Origin: an uncultured Clostridia bacterium
GTDB taxonomy: Bacteria; Bacillota; Clostridia; Oscillospirales; CAG-272
DNA length: 64,000 nucleotides
Assembly (NCBI GenBank): GCA_944391805.1
Contig: CALXUY010000049.1
Span: 23,423 to 87,422 of the forward strand
Direction of reading: 5' to 3'
Shown here: piece by piece, positions 7,948 through 16,915 of the stretch
How positions within the stretch are numbered: position 1 is the stretch's first letter
Layout of the letters: each line of letters starts with the position of its first letter
The notes under the pieces: generated by a model
What the model saw: only the letters and a program-made list of their open reading frames with translations
Told to the model about the DNA's origin: nothing
Databases searched by the model: none
Made by a program: the position numbers and the translations under genes

Positions 7948-9420
7948 TCAGGTTTGCCGATGCTCCTTGATCAGGCCGGCTGCCGGGCGCAGTGCGTTCT
8001 GGTCCCCGGGCAGAGCTGCGGCATCCGAGAGACCGCAGCCGGCAAGGCTGTCAGCCGTTCCGGCACTGTGCTTTCGGATGAACAGGCAGAACAGCGTGAT
8101 TGCGGCAAGGCAGCAGAGGACGTCGGCAATCGGGGTGGCACACACAATCCCGTAAATCGGGAAGACGGCATTCAGCGCAAACATCAGCGGAATGTCCAGC
8201 AGTCCCTTCCGCAGCAGCGCGAGAATGAGGGATTTGAAGCTCTGTCCGGTCGCTTGGAAAAAGGAGATCACCATATACGCGCAGGCCGAAAAGGGAGCGC
8301 CGACGCACAGAATCCGCAGGAAGGTCTCTCCATAGTCATGCGAGGCCGAACCGCTCTGAATGAACAGCCCGATCAGCTCTTTGCTGAACAACAGGCAAGC
8401 CGCCATGCAGACACAGGAAACGGCAACCGACATCCCGGCAGAGAGATAAACGGTGTGACGCATACGTTTTTTGTTTCCGGCGGCATAATTGTAGCCGATG
8501 AGCGGCAGCACGCCCTGGGCCATGCCTCTGACAATGCAGTGCGCCAGCATATTCACCTTTTTGGCAACTCCGATGCCGGCCTGCATGGCGGTTCCGGCGG
8601 CTGACATCAGGTTGTCGAGCACCGTATAGGAGATGTTTTCACACAGCGTCATCAGGCAGGCGGGAATGCCGGTCAGAATGACGTCCCGTGGGATGCGCGC
8701 GCGGAACATCTCTTTGCCGGGACGCAGACGGATCACCAGTTGCCCACGGCTGCGCAGAAGAATGACCCCGAAGTACCCCAGCGCGCACACGTTGGAAAGC
8801 ATGGTGGCAATGGCGGCGCCGAGCACCTCCTGCCCGGACGGGAGAATGACAAACATGAACAGAGGATCCAGCGCGATGTTCAACAGCCCGCCGACCGCAA
8901 TGCCAATGCTGGCCTGCATCGAGCGCCCTTCCGCCCGAACCAGATGCGAGAGCAGGGTGTTCAGTGAAGTCGCGGCCCCGCCGATTACCACGGTGACCAT
9001 CATATAGGCACATGCGCTCCGGTGAACCTCCGGGTTGGCGCCGCCCAGCAGATTGACAAAGGGATCCAGCAGTAGCCAGGCGCCAATCGAATATACCAGA
9101 GTTACCGCAAGACATCCCCAAAAGGCAAAGCCGGAGGCCAGACGTGCCCGTTTGCGGTCCTGCTGCCCCATCGCGCGGGAGATAACGCTGGCACCTCCGA
9201 TACCGAACAGATTGGAGATCGCCGATAAAAACATAAACGCCGGCATACAAACCGTTACGGCGGCAATCATGGCGTCGCTGCCGGTCAGCCCCACAAAAAA
9301 GGTATCGGCCATATTGTATACGACCAAAATGATCTGTCCGATGACAGAGGGAAACGCCAGACGGACGATGGCGTTGAATACAGGGCTGTTTTCAAACAGC
9401 TCCTTTTCATTGGTTTTCAT
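7948..9420 (-). CDS. MATE family multidrug/solute exporter
   Basis: 490 residues with twelve hydrophobic segments, the MATE (NorM/DinF-type) layout of two six-helix halves. Conserved pieces: PSVIGQIILVVYNMADTFFV at the N-terminus, GGASVISRAMGQ after helix 2, and GVLPLIGYNYAAGN at the start of the second half. Such proteins export cationic compounds by Na+ or H+ antiport. The ATG at 9420 has GGAGG about 9 nt upstream; earlier in-frame ATGs at 9438 and 9495 lack one. The gene overlaps the preceding LysR gene by 14 nt, so the two are one transcript. Confidence 0.9.
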   Translation of the reverse strand: MKTNEKELFENSPVFNAIVRLAFPSVIGQIILVVYNMADTFFVGLTGSDAMIAAVTVCMPAFMFLSAISNLFGIGGASVISRAMGQQDRKRARLASGFAFWGCLAVTLVYSIGAWLLLDPFVNLLGGANPEVHRSACAYMMVTVVIGGAATSLNTLLSHLVRAEGRSMQASIGIAVGGLLNIALDPLFMFVILPSGQEVLGAAIATMLSNVCALGYFGVILLRSRGQLVIRLRPGKEMFRARIPRDVILTGIPACLMTLCENISYTVLDNLMSAAGTAMQAGIGVAKKVNMLAHCIVRGMAQGVLPLIGYNYAAGNKKRMRHTVYLSAGMSVAVSCVCMAACLLFSKELIGLFIQSGSASHDYGETFLRILCVGAPFSACAYMVISFFQATGQSFKSLILALLRKGLLDIPLMFALNAVFPIYGIVCATPIADVLCCLAAITLFCLFIRKHSAGTADSLAGCGLSDAAALPGDQNALRPAAGLIKEHRQT

Positions 9421-10381
9421 GTGTATGTAATCCTCCATGTTCTGTTTCTTTGATTTCTGCCTGACCTTCCGGTGATTCCCGCATGATTTCCGCATAGCAC
9501 TGCTGAATGTCCCGGAGTAGAGTCTCCTGATGGAAATCCTTGCGGTAAAGCAGTTGAATTTTGCGCACCATGTTCATCCCATCCAGCGGCACAGTGCAGA
9601 TTTTGCCCGCCGCGGCCGCTTTCCTGCAGGCCTTGCTGGAGAGCACCGATAGCCCGTAACGGCTTGCCACCAGCTTTTGAATGGTGGCAATGCTGTCAAC
9701 CTCCATCATCACGTGGAATTGCTCCATTGACAGCCCGGCGCTTTTCAGCTTTGCTTCAAGCAGGCAGCGTGTGCCGGAGCCGGGCGGCTTGAGAATCAAA
9801 GGCTCCTTCTGCAATTCCTTCACGGTGATCATGCCTTTTTTCGCGTAGCTGCTGTCCGGAGGGACCGCTACGGTCAGAAAATCGGTATCCAGCAGAATGC
9901 TGTTGCAGTCCTCACAGGGGCAATCCCCTTCCGCCACCGCCAGATCAATGGCAAGGCTTTTGAGCATGGTGCAAAGTTCGGCTGCCGGTCCGGTATTCAC
10001 CGTGATCTGGAGGGCGGGGGAGCGCTCGGCATATCTCGTCAGAACCGTGGAGAGCGCAAAGCTCTCGGCGCTGGGGGTAACGCCCACAACCAGGTGCCGG
10101 AGCCGTTGACGGGAGCGGTCAATTTCTTCCTCCATGCGCCGGCACAGCGACTGAATCTGCTTGATATATTTGATGACGGTTTCACATTCCGGCGTGGGAA
10201 CCAGCCTTCTGTCGCCTTTGCGGAACAGCGTGATATTCAGCTCCCGTTCAATGGAATGAATCTGCTGTGCCACTGCGGAGGGGGTTAATGCAAGACATGT
10301 GCCCGCGGCGGAAAAGCTCCCCAGCCGGTAAACCTCGGGCAGGGAAAGGTATCGTTGATCATATCGGATGCGTTCTGTCAT
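9407..10381 (-). CDS. LysR family transcriptional regulator
   Basis: 324 residues. N-terminal winged helix (about 10-75) with GSFSAAGTCLALTPSAVAQQIHSIERELN, here split as GSFSAAGTCLALTPSAV and QQIHSIERELNITLF, then a periplasmic-binding-like effector domain (95-300). It is more distant from the divergent LysR at 10767 than a recent duplicate would be, but both share VGVTPSAES/VGVTHTAES at the start of the effector domain. Same transcript as the MATE gene and therefore its likely regulator. Its start overlaps the stop of a small upstream frame as ATGA. Confidence 0.9.
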   Translation of the reverse strand: MTERIRYDQRYLSLPEVYRLGSFSAAGTCLALTPSAVAQQIHSIERELNITLFRKGDRRLVPTPECETVIKYIKQIQSLCRRMEEEIDRSRQRLRHLVVGVTPSAESFALSTVLTRYAERSPALQITVNTGPAAELCTMLKSLAIDLAVAEGDCPCEDCNSILLDTDFLTVAVPPDSSYAKKGMITVKELQKEPLILKPPGSGTRCLLEAKLKSAGLSMEQFHVMMEVDSIATIQKLVASRYGLSVLSSKACRKAAAAGKICTVPLDGMNMVRKIQLLYRKDFHQETLLRDIQQCYAEIMRESPEGQAEIKETEHGGLHTHENQ

Positions 10382-10650
10382 GGCTTATGCTCCCTCTCTG
10401 GCGTGGTCACTCTTTCGTCAGGCGAAGAATCAGCCGAATCGGCGGATGCTTGCGCCTGCTGCATTTGTTCCGGTTCCGGCGGCGCCTGCTCCCGTTGCGA
10501 TGGACTTGCTTTGCCCTGTGAGGTGTCTTTTGGGGCGGGAGAGGTGGGGGCTGCCGGCATTTCCGTGGCGCGCGGGGTATACATCCTCAATGCCGCCTGC
10601 ATCGGCAGACTGGCGGAATATAGAAAAAATGATTGATGATATTCCGGCAT
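10378..10650 (-). CDS. Possible small protein, Pro/Ala/Ser/Gln-rich
   Basis: 90 codons between the divergent promoter region and the LysR gene. I do not recognise a family; the C-terminal two thirds are low-complexity P/A/S/Q/E. Support for coding: an AAGGGGG 10 nt before the ATG at 10650, a consensus promoter 40-70 bp upstream on the same strand, and an ATGA overlap with the LysR start, which suggests translational coupling. It could equally be an untranslated leader. Confidence 0.4.
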   Translation of the reverse strand: MPEYHQSFFLYSASLPMQAALRMYTPRATEMPAAPTSPAPKDTSQGKASPSQREQAPPEPEQMQQAQASADSADSSPDERVTTPEREHKP

Positions 10651-10664
10651 TCTCGTTTTCCCCC

Positions 10665-10693
10665 TTGCTTTTTATCCGCGAATATAGTATAAT
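10665..10693 (+). promoter_or_regulatory. Promoter for the rightward LysR gene
   Basis: TTGCTT (10665-10670), 17 bp, TATAAT (10688-10693). The start point would be near 10700, giving a leader of about 66 nt to the LysR ATG at 10767. The -10 box overlaps the -10 box of the opposite promoter. Confidence 0.6.
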
Positions 10694-10719
10694 TATAATC
10701 ATCAAGCGCATAATGTCAA
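10692..10719 (-). promoter_or_regulatory. Promoter for the leftward small ORF-LysR-MATE transcript
   Basis: Read on the minus strand: TTGACA (10719-10714), 16 bp, TATAAT (10697-10692). It overlaps the rightward promoter, the usual arrangement where one LysR protein controls both directions. Confidence 0.65.
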
Positions 10720-10766
10720 ATTATATTTTGATGTATCCCTATAAAAAAATATAATGAGGTGACGAG

Positions 10767-11666
10767 ATGGTAGATACAAAGGTGTATACCCTGCTGAAGG
10801 TTTATGAGTGCGGCAGCTTTGTTGCGGCGGCCAAACAGTTGTGTATCACGCAGCCGGCGGTCAGCCAGCACATCAAGGCATTGGAGGATGAGCTGAATGT
10901 CCGGCTGTTTGAGCGGAATACCGGCAAGCTGGTGGTCACAAAACAAGGGGAAGAGGTGATACAATGCGCCAAAAAAATGGTCGGACTTTATCACAGCCTC
11001 CGGCAGGGGTTGAGCGACAGCAAACGGATGCTGACACACCTGACCGTGGGCGTGACACACACGGCGGAGAGCAATCCGATTGCCGAGGCGCTTGCTAAAT
11101 ATTGTTCCCAAAATCCCAATATTAATATAAAAATGATTACAAATATTATAAGTAATCTTTATACCATGCTCAAGACCTACGAGATCGATCTTGCCATTGT
11201 GGAGGGGAGAATTTCCGATCCCAAAATCCGCTATCTGCTGCTGGATACCGATTATCTGGTGCTGGCGGTCTCCCCGGGGCATCCCTTTGCCAAAAAGAGC
11301 ATGGTCACGCTGAATGAGCTGAAAAAGGAGCGTATGATCCTTCGCCTGCCGGATTCCGGCACCCGGAACCTGTTTGTCGCGCATCTGGAGAGCAACAATA
11401 TGAGCATCAACGATTTCAATGTCATCCTCGAGGTGGACAACATGGCAACCATCAAGGATCTGATCCGGCGGGATTTCGGCGTGTCCATTCTTGCCAAAAG
11501 CGTATGTCTGGATGAGCTGAAAAAGGGGAAAATCGTGGCGCTCCCTGTGGAAAATCTGAGTATGATGCGGGAAATCAATATCGCCTATCACGTGGATTTC
11601 ACGCATTTTGACATTCTGCGCGAGATTGTCAGAAGCTACAATGAAACGCTGCGTTCCTATCGATAA
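10767..11666 (+). CDS. LysR family transcriptional regulator
   Basis: 299 residues. Winged helix 1-65 (GSFVAAAKQLCITQPAVSQH, then IKALEDELNVRLFERN), linker helix, then the two-lobed effector domain (90-290) with LRLPDSGTRNLFV typical of the CysB/CbbR type. Transcribed away from the MATE/LysR operon. The ligand and target are unknown; genes next to it (phosphofructokinase) have their own promoter. The ATG follows GAGGTGACGAG. Confidence 0.9.
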   Translation: MVDTKVYTLLKVYECGSFVAAAKQLCITQPAVSQHIKALEDELNVRLFERNTGKLVVTKQGEEVIQCAKKMVGLYHSLRQGLSDSKRMLTHLTVGVTHTAESNPIAEALAKYCSQNPNINIKMITNIISNLYTMLKTYEIDLAIVEGRISDPKIRYLLLDTDYLVLAVSPGHPFAKKSMVTLNELKKERMILRLPDSGTRNLFVAHLESNNMSINDFNVILEVDNMATIKDLIRRDFGVSILAKSVCLDELKKGKIVALPVENLSMMREINIAYHVDFTHFDILREIVRSYNETLRSYR

Positions 11667-11758
11667 GAGCGGCAGGCCGGCGGTGTGTTCCGGCCGGACT
11701 GCGAACCGGCATCCGGCAATGAATTTTCAAAATTTGGAACGAAATTTTTCGATACATC

Positions 11759-11787
11759 TTGATTTTTCGGATAAAATATATTACAAT
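11759..11787 (+). promoter_or_regulatory. Promoter of pfkA
   Basis: TTGATT (11759-11764), 17 bp, TACAAT (11782-11787), with the pfkA start 42 bp further on and GGAAGG as ribosome site. Confidence 0.65.
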
Positions 11788-11828
11788 AGTACTCATCAGA
11801 TTTTGAAAACAATAGGAAGGCTTTAAAA

Positions 11829-12905
11829 ATGGCAAAATTTAGGAAAATTGGCGTTCTGACGTCGGGCGGAGATGCGCCGGGAATGAATGCCTGCATCAAG
11901 GCGGTGGTCAATAAGGCGCACTCCATGGGAATTGAAGTGGTCGGAATTGTCGGCGGTTATGCCGGCCTGATCGACGGGAATCTGAAGCCCCTGACCATGA
12001 AAGAGGTGAACACGGTGGTGGGAAGCAGCGGAACCCTCCTCTATTCCAGCCGCTGCCCCGAGTTCAAAACAGAGGAGGGGATGGCGACTGCGGTGGAGGC
12101 CTGCCGCAAAAACCACATTGACGCGCTGGTTTGCATCGGCGGGGACGGAACTTTTCGCGGCGCCACCGACATGACCTTCCGCGGCTTTCCTTCCATTGGC
12201 TTGCCCGGAACCATTGACAACGACATCACCGCCTCGGATTACACCATCGGTCTGGATACTGCCATCAACACCACCGTGCAGATGATCGACTGCCTGCGCA
12301 ACACCTGCGAGTCGCACGCGCGGCTCAATGTTGTGGAGGTAATGGGCAGGGATTGCGGGCAGATCGCTCTGTATGCCGCCATCGCCTCGGGTGCGGTTGC
12401 GGTGGCAATTCCCGAGGTTCCGTTTGACGAAGCCGGTTGCCTCGAAAAGATTCGCACCCTGCGCGAAAAGGGAAAGAGAAGCATGATTGTGGTGGTTTCC
12501 GAGGGGATGCGCAATGCGGACGGCACCCCGTATTCCGAAACGCTGGCCGAAAAGATTCAGGCCGAGACCGGTGTAGAGACCAAATTTGCCCGCTTGGCGC
12601 ATGTTGTGCGGGGCGGCATTCCAACGGCGCGCGACCGTGTCACTGCCTCTGAAATGGGCGCCAAAGCGGTGGAGCTGCTGGTGGAGGGCAAGAGCAATCT
12701 GGTGATGTGCGAGCTGGACGGCAAGGTGGTGCCGATGGATATTGCCTTTGCGCTGATTGCCGACCGGATGTATAAAAACAAGCTCAAGCACGGAGATCTG
12801 GATGCATTTACCCCCGAACAGCTAAAGGACATGCAGGCCCTGTGCGAAAAGCGGAGGGAGGAAATCCGGAACCTCTGCGCCATCGCGGCGGACGTGGCAT
12901 ATTGA
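11829..12905 (+). CDS. pfkA: 6-phosphofructokinase (ATP-type signature)
   Basis: 358 residues. Glycolytic phosphorylation of fructose 6-phosphate. N-terminal GVLTSGGDAPGMNA nucleotide loop; IGGDGTFRGA has Gly after GGD, and LPGTIDNDI has GT instead of the lysine of PPi-dependent enzymes, so ATP should be the phosphoryl donor. VEVMGRDCGQIAL and the C-terminal VRGGIPTARDR are further substrate-site motifs. About 35 residues longer than the Bacillus enzyme. Single gene with its own promoter. Confidence 0.93.
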   Translation: MAKFRKIGVLTSGGDAPGMNACIKAVVNKAHSMGIEVVGIVGGYAGLIDGNLKPLTMKEVNTVVGSSGTLLYSSRCPEFKTEEGMATAVEACRKNHIDALVCIGGDGTFRGATDMTFRGFPSIGLPGTIDNDITASDYTIGLDTAINTTVQMIDCLRNTCESHARLNVVEVMGRDCGQIALYAAIASGAVAVAIPEVPFDEAGCLEKIRTLREKGKRSMIVVVSEGMRNADGTPYSETLAEKIQAETGVETKFARLAHVVRGGIPTARDRVTASEMGAKAVELLVEGKSNLVMCELDGKVVPMDIAFALIADRMYKNKLKHGDLDAFTPEQLKDMQALCEKRREEIRNLCAIAADVAY

Positions 12906-12937
12906 GCCGAATTTTGCCGATATTTTGGCATAGGCAC

Positions 12938-13028
12938 CACAACTGAAAATTTGAGTTGTGAACAAGCATGGGAACCACAGCGCCCCCACAGAACAGACGA
13001 CAGTCATTCTGTGGGGGCGCTGTGGTTC
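12938..13028. repeat. Two adjacent hairpins after pfkA
   Basis: First: CACAACT (12938-12944) with AGTTGTG (12954-12960). Second: a perfect 22-bp inverted repeat, 12972-12993 against 13007-13028, with a 13-nt loop; the inner part is CGCCCCCACAGAA. Neither has a T run, so these are not simple intrinsic terminators. They occupy most of the 298-bp gap; the downstream promoter takes the rest. Confidence 0.65.
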
Positions 13029-13138
13029 GCCCGGCAGGGATGGCGGCAGACGATGGCAGGTATTTCAGCCGGATTCGGCGATTTTTGGGACAATCGGATG
13101 AATGTGCGGTTTTTTCGGCAGGATCTGAAAAAGATGAA

Positions 13139-13167
13139 TTGACAAATCCTGCAGTGCGCAGTATAAT
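13139..13167 (+). promoter_or_regulatory. Promoter of the M29 aminopeptidase gene
   Basis: TTGACA (13139-13144), 17 bp, TATAAT (13162-13167): full consensus, 36 bp before the ATG at 13204. Confidence 0.8.
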
Positions 13168-13203
13168 AAATAGGACAACGACATACGCAGGAAAGGATTT
13201 GCC

Positions 13204-14436
13204 ATGAAAAAAACGATTCTGAAACAATATGCGCGCCTGATTGCCGCAGAGGGGGGCAAGGTGCAGAAGGGGCAGGATGTGATGATTCGGGCCTCGGTAG
13301 AGCAGCCCGAGTTTGTACGGATGGTTGCAGAGGAGTGCTACCGGTGCGGCGCCCGCCGGGTGACGGTGGACTGGGAATATCAGCCCCTCTCCAAGCTCCA
13401 TCTGAAGGCCTGCTCGCTCGCCACACTCTCCCAGGTCCCGCCGTGGGAGCTTGCCCGGCTGGAGTATCAGGTGGATCAGCTCCCGGTTCGGATTTATCTC
13501 GAATCCGACGATCCGGACGGGCTGCGGGGGATCAATCAGACCAAAAATACCAAAGCGTCACAGGCGCGCTACAAGGTCATCAAGCCCTACCGCGATGCGA
13601 TGGAAAACAAATACCAGTGGTGCATTGCCGCGGTTCCGGGGGCGGCATGGGCCAAAAAGGTCTTTCCGGGTGAGAGCCGCGCACGCGCGGTGGAAAAGCT
13701 GTGGGAGAAGATTCTGTATACCTCCCGCGTCAGTGAGGGGAACGACCCGGTGGAGGCGTGGGAGGCGCACAACCGCGATCTGGCGGCGCGCTGTGCGCAC
13801 CTGAACGGCTTGCAGCTGGCGTCTCTCGAATACCGCTCCTCCAACGGAACCGATCTGCGGGTTGGGCTGATTTCGGACGCACTGTTCATGGGAGGCTGCG
13901 AGCAGGTGCTGGGGAGGGATGTGTTCTTCAATCCGAACATCCCCACCGAGGAGGTCTTCACCTCTCCGCAAAAGGGGGCCGCCGAGGGGATTGTGTATTC
14001 CTCCAAGCCGCTTTCCTATCGCGGGGAGCTGATCGAAAACTTCTCTGTGCGCTTTGAGAACGGCCGGGCCGTGGAGGTGCATGCCGAAAAGGGGGAGGCG
14101 CTGCTGCGGGAGATGCTTGCAATGGACGAGGGCGCGGCATATCTCGGCGAGTGTGCGCTGGTGCCATTTGAAAGCCCGGTCAACCAGTCCGGCGTGCTGT
14201 TTTACAACACCCTGTTCGATGAAAACGCCGCCTGCCATCTGGCACTGGGGCACGGCTTTACCAATGTCCTGCGGAATTTTGAGCAATACACCCTGCAGGA
14301 GTGCTATGAGAAGGGAATCAACGAATCCATGATTCACGTCGATTTCATGATTGGTACAAGGGATCTGTCCATCACCGGCGTCACGCGGGATGGCAGCCGG
14401 GTGCCGGTCTTTGAGAACGGCACATGGGCGTTCTGA
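13204..14436 (+). CDS. M29 family aminopeptidase
   Basis: 410 residues, the usual size of AmpS/AmpT-type thermophilic-family metallo-aminopeptidases. Expected ligands of the two-metal site are visible in order: E in YLGECALVP, H in CHLALGHGF, and H and D in IHVDFMIGTRDLSITG. It removes N-terminal residues from peptides in the cytosol. SD CAGGAAAGGATT before the ATG. It is 14 bp upstream of pepT, so the two form a peptide-degradation operon. Confidence 0.92.
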   Translation: MKKTILKQYARLIAAEGGKVQKGQDVMIRASVEQPEFVRMVAEECYRCGARRVTVDWEYQPLSKLHLKACSLATLSQVPPWELARLEYQVDQLPVRIYLESDDPDGLRGINQTKNTKASQARYKVIKPYRDAMENKYQWCIAAVPGAAWAKKVFPGESRARAVEKLWEKILYTSRVSEGNDPVEAWEAHNRDLAARCAHLNGLQLASLEYRSSNGTDLRVGLISDALFMGGCEQVLGRDVFFNPNIPTEEVFTSPQKGAAEGIVYSSKPLSYRGELIENFSVRFENGRAVEVHAEKGEALLREMLAMDEGAAYLGECALVPFESPVNQSGVLFYNTLFDENAACHLALGHGFTNVLRNFEQYTLQECYEKGINESMIHVDFMIGTRDLSITGVTRDGSRVPVFENGTWAF

Positions 14437-14450
14437 ACGGAGGAGCAGAG

Positions 14451-15656
14451 ATGGATGTGACAGAGCGCTTTTTGAAATACGTTTCCTATGATACCCGTTC
14501 GGATGAGCATGCGGAGTGCTTCCCGAGCACGCCGGGGCAGCGGGTGCTGGGGCAGGCTCTGGCGGAGGAGATGAAGGCACTGGGGCTTGCGGATGTGCGG
14601 ATGGACGAAAACGGCTATGTGTTCGGCTGGCTGCCCGCCACACCGGGATATGAAAACCGGCCGGTGCTGGGCTTTCTCGCACATATGGATACCTCCCCGG
14701 ATGTCAGCGGAGCCGGTGTCAGGCCGCAGACGGTGACGTATGAAGGCGGGGATATCCGGCTGGCAAACGGGGCGGTGATTTCGGCAGAGGCGTTTCCGAG
14801 CCTTTCGCGCTATGTCGGGCAGCGGCTCATTGTCACCGATGGCAGCACGCTGCTGGGGGCCGACGACAAGGCCGGCATTGCCGAAATTCTCTCGGCCTGC
14901 GCCTATCTGGCCGAACACCCCGAGCTGCCTCACGGCAGGCTGGCCGTCGGCTTTACGCCGGATGAGGAGATCGGCTGCGGAACCGACCGCTTTGACGTAA
15001 AGGCCTTCGGCGCGGATGCGGCGTATACGGTGGACGGAGGTGAGCTGGGAGAGATCGAATACGAAAATTTCAACGCCGCCTCTGCAACCCTGACGGTTCA
15101 TGGGGTTAATATCCATCCGGGCAGCGCCAAGAACCGTATGAAAAACGCCGTTCTGATGGCAAATGAGTGGATTTCGAGACTCCCTGCGGCAGAAACGCCG
15201 GCGCATACCGAGGGCTACGAGGGCTTTTACCATGTGCACGGAATAGAGGGGAACGAGAGTCTGGCCACGGCTTCGATGCTGATCCGGGATCACGACCGTG
15301 CATCCTTTGAGGCGCGCAAGGCGTTTCTGGCGGGTCTGACCGCTTTTGAAAACCGTATTTGGGGAGACGGCTGTTTTGTTCTGGAGATCAGGGACAGCTA
15401 TTACAACATGAAGGAGAAAATCCTTCCGCACATGGAGCTGATTGAAAACGCCAAGGCCGCCATGCGGCAGGCGGGGGTGGAGCCGGTCGTGGTTCCGATC
15501 CGCGGAGGAACCGACGGCGCCAGACTCTCCTACATGGGGCTGCCCTGTCCGAATCTCTGCACCGGCGGCGCCAATTTTCACGGCATTCACGAGTTCATTC
15601 CGGTGGAGTCGATGGAGGCCATGGTGCGTGTGCTGGTCAATCTGATGAAGGCGTGA
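14451..15656 (+). CDS. pepT: Peptidase T (tripeptidase)
   Basis: 401 residues, M20B family. Zinc site elements: H in FLAHMDTSPDVSG, D in LLGADDKAGIAEI, the catalytic/ligand Glu pair in GFTPDEEIGCG, and the C-terminal FHGIHEFIP histidine. Cleaves the N-terminal residue from tripeptides. The ATG at 14451 follows GGAGGAGCAGAG; a longer frame from 14424 overlaps the aminopeptidase end and has no ribosome site. Confidence 0.94.
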   Translation: MDVTERFLKYVSYDTRSDEHAECFPSTPGQRVLGQALAEEMKALGLADVRMDENGYVFGWLPATPGYENRPVLGFLAHMDTSPDVSGAGVRPQTVTYEGGDIRLANGAVISAEAFPSLSRYVGQRLIVTDGSTLLGADDKAGIAEILSACAYLAEHPELPHGRLAVGFTPDEEIGCGTDRFDVKAFGADAAYTVDGGELGEIEYENFNAASATLTVHGVNIHPGSAKNRMKNAVLMANEWISRLPAAETPAHTEGYEGFYHVHGIEGNESLATASMLIRDHDRASFEARKAFLAGLTAFENRIWGDGCFVLEIRDSYYNMKEKILPHMELIENAKAAMRQAGVEPVVVPIRGGTDGARLSYMGLPCPNLCTGGANFHGIHEFIPVESMEAMVRVLVNLMKA

Positions 15657-15722
15657 GCAGGGCAACGGCCTGTGCCCCGATACAGACTTGTGTACGGCGT
15701 CCGGATGCCGATGTGATAACAG

Positions 15723-15761
15723 GTCTGCGGCCTGCACCAAGGATTGGTGCAGGCCGCAGAC
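15723..15761 (+). terminator. Strong hairpin after pepT
   Basis: 18-bp perfect stem, 15723-15740 against 15744-15761 (core CTGCGGCCTGCACCAA), loop GGA. No T run follows, so termination efficiency is uncertain; it may instead protect the pepT 3' end. Confidence 0.5.
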
Positions 15762-15790
15762 GCATGATCAGATATATACATCAACAAAAA

Positions 15791-15822
15791 CAAAAAACCT
15801 CCCCGGATATTTCCGAGGAGGG
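15791..15822 (-). terminator. Terminator of tRNA-Thr
   Basis: On the minus strand: CCTCCTCGGAAATATCCGGGGAGG split around the loop (stem CCTCCTCGG with CCGGGGAGG, G-T pairs allowed) followed by TTTTTTG. It lies directly after the CCA end of the tRNA. Confidence 0.8.
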
Positions 15823-15823
15823 A

Positions 15824-15899
15824 TGGAGCTGGTAATCAGAATCGAACTGATGACCTCGTCATTACCAATGACGTGCTCTACCGACTGAGCCATACCAGC
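15824..15899 (-). tRNA. tRNA-Thr (GGT)
   Basis: 76 nt on the minus strand. Acceptor GCTGGTA/TACCAGC closes, anticodon stem CGTCA/TGACG with loop TTGGTAA gives anticodon GGT (reads ACC/ACU threonine codons). T loop GTTCGATTC is normal and the CCA end is encoded (minus strand TCCA). Confidence 0.95.
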
Positions 15900-15916
15900 A
15901 GCCGCTCGACTTTGAT

Positions 15917-15945
15917 ATTATATCAAATTTTGTTTGGCTTGTCAA
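15917..15945 (-). promoter_or_regulatory. Promoter of tRNA-Thr
   Basis: Minus strand TTGACA (15945-15940), 17 bp, TATAAT (15922-15917), full consensus, 17 bp upstream of the mature tRNA. Confidence 0.9.
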
Positions 15946-16058
15946 TAGCTTTTTGAAAAAAATTGCAGGAATTTGAGAAAATTTTGTCTGCCTCCGAGGC
16001 TCCCGCATGCGCAATTGTTCCAGCTTGCCGCAGCTTTGCCGCTTTTTTTGCAAAAGCA

Positions 16059-16087
16059 TTGATTTTTGACGCAAACTGTGTTATGAT
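16059..16087 (+). promoter_or_regulatory. Promoter of the membrane protein gene at 16139
   Basis: TTGATT (16059-16064), 17 bp, TATGAT (16082-16087), about 50 bp before the chosen start. Confidence 0.55.
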
Positions 16088-16138
16088 AAAGAAAAAATCC
16101 CAAATACAATGGGGCAAATGAAACACGGAAGGTTGCTT

Positions 16139-16915
16139 ATGACAGAGTTGATTGCAAAACGACAGTTTTCGCCGATGTACATCTGGCTGGATCTCGCCTT
16201 TCTGGCGGTGCTCGCAGCGCTGCTGATTTACCGCAAAAAATATGCCACGGTCATTGTCGGGCTGTTGGCGGGCGTGCTGTATATGCTGGTCGATTACGGC
16301 ATTTTTCATCTCGTGTGCCATTCCCGCAGCATCGAAGGCGGTTCACTGTTCTGGGTTCTGCTGTGGATGTCGATGAGCTATGGATTTACCAATTTCGTCT
16401 GGATCTGGCTGTGGCTCTCCAAGGACCGGCATCTGTTTGAGTGGTCCCTGCTGATCCTGCTGTGGTGGTTCTGCTGCCCGATGCTCGCGAACACCTTTGG
16501 CGGAGACACCGGGCAGATCACCATTCAGCGCACCACCGGCGAATACCATGGCTATATGGCGCTGATCCTGTTTGTCGGTTATCTCGGCCTGATCGGATAC
16601 AACCTGCTGCAAAAGCAGCGCTGCCGCCGGGTGCAGCTCCCGTGGCTGCTTGCCATCGGCATTCTGGTGCAGTTCGGATGGGAGGCGGGGCTGCTGCTCG
16701 GCGGTGTGCGCAGTGCCGGCTTCGGCTTTATCGATCAGCTCCGCCCGCTGATCATCAACTCCTTGCTGGAAACCAATCTCGGGATGCCGTATATCTACCT
16801 GATTTTCATCGCTTATACCGCCAGCTTCACCGAGCAGCTCGGCCGCCGGAGCACCAGGCTGACCATGGTGCAGCGGATTGAGGAGAATCACCGCGAGAGG
16901 GTGCGTGAATTCTGA
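16139..16915 (+). CDS. Integral membrane protein of unknown function
   Basis: 258 residues, about seven membrane segments with several Trp-rich stretches (for example VLLWMSMSYGFTNFVWIWLW). I do not recognise a named family or any catalytic motif. The ATG at 16139 has GGAAGG 7 nt upstream; the frame is open from 16109. It stands alone between tRNA-Thr and the rhamnose operon. The 500 bases after it (16916-17417) hold only a promoter near 17200 and otherwise AT-rich non-coding sequence. Confidence 0.65.
   Translation: MTELIAKRQFSPMYIWLDLAFLAVLAALLIYRKKYATVIVGLLAGVLYMLVDYGIFHLVCHSRSIEGGSLFWVLLWMSMSYGFTNFVWIWLWLSKDRHLFEWSLLILLWWFCCPMLANTFGGDTGQITIQRTTGEYHGYMALILFVGYLGLIGYNLLQKQRCRRVQLPWLLAIGILVQFGWEAGLLLGGVRSAGFGFIDQLRPLIINSLLETNLGMPYIYLIFIAYTASFTEQLGRRSTRLTMVQRIEENHRERVREF

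Noticed and set aside
10728..10755. TTGATG-16-TATAAT before the LysR gene at 10767
   Set aside because: The -10 box would put the transcript start only a few bases before the ribosome site; the upstream promoter fits better.
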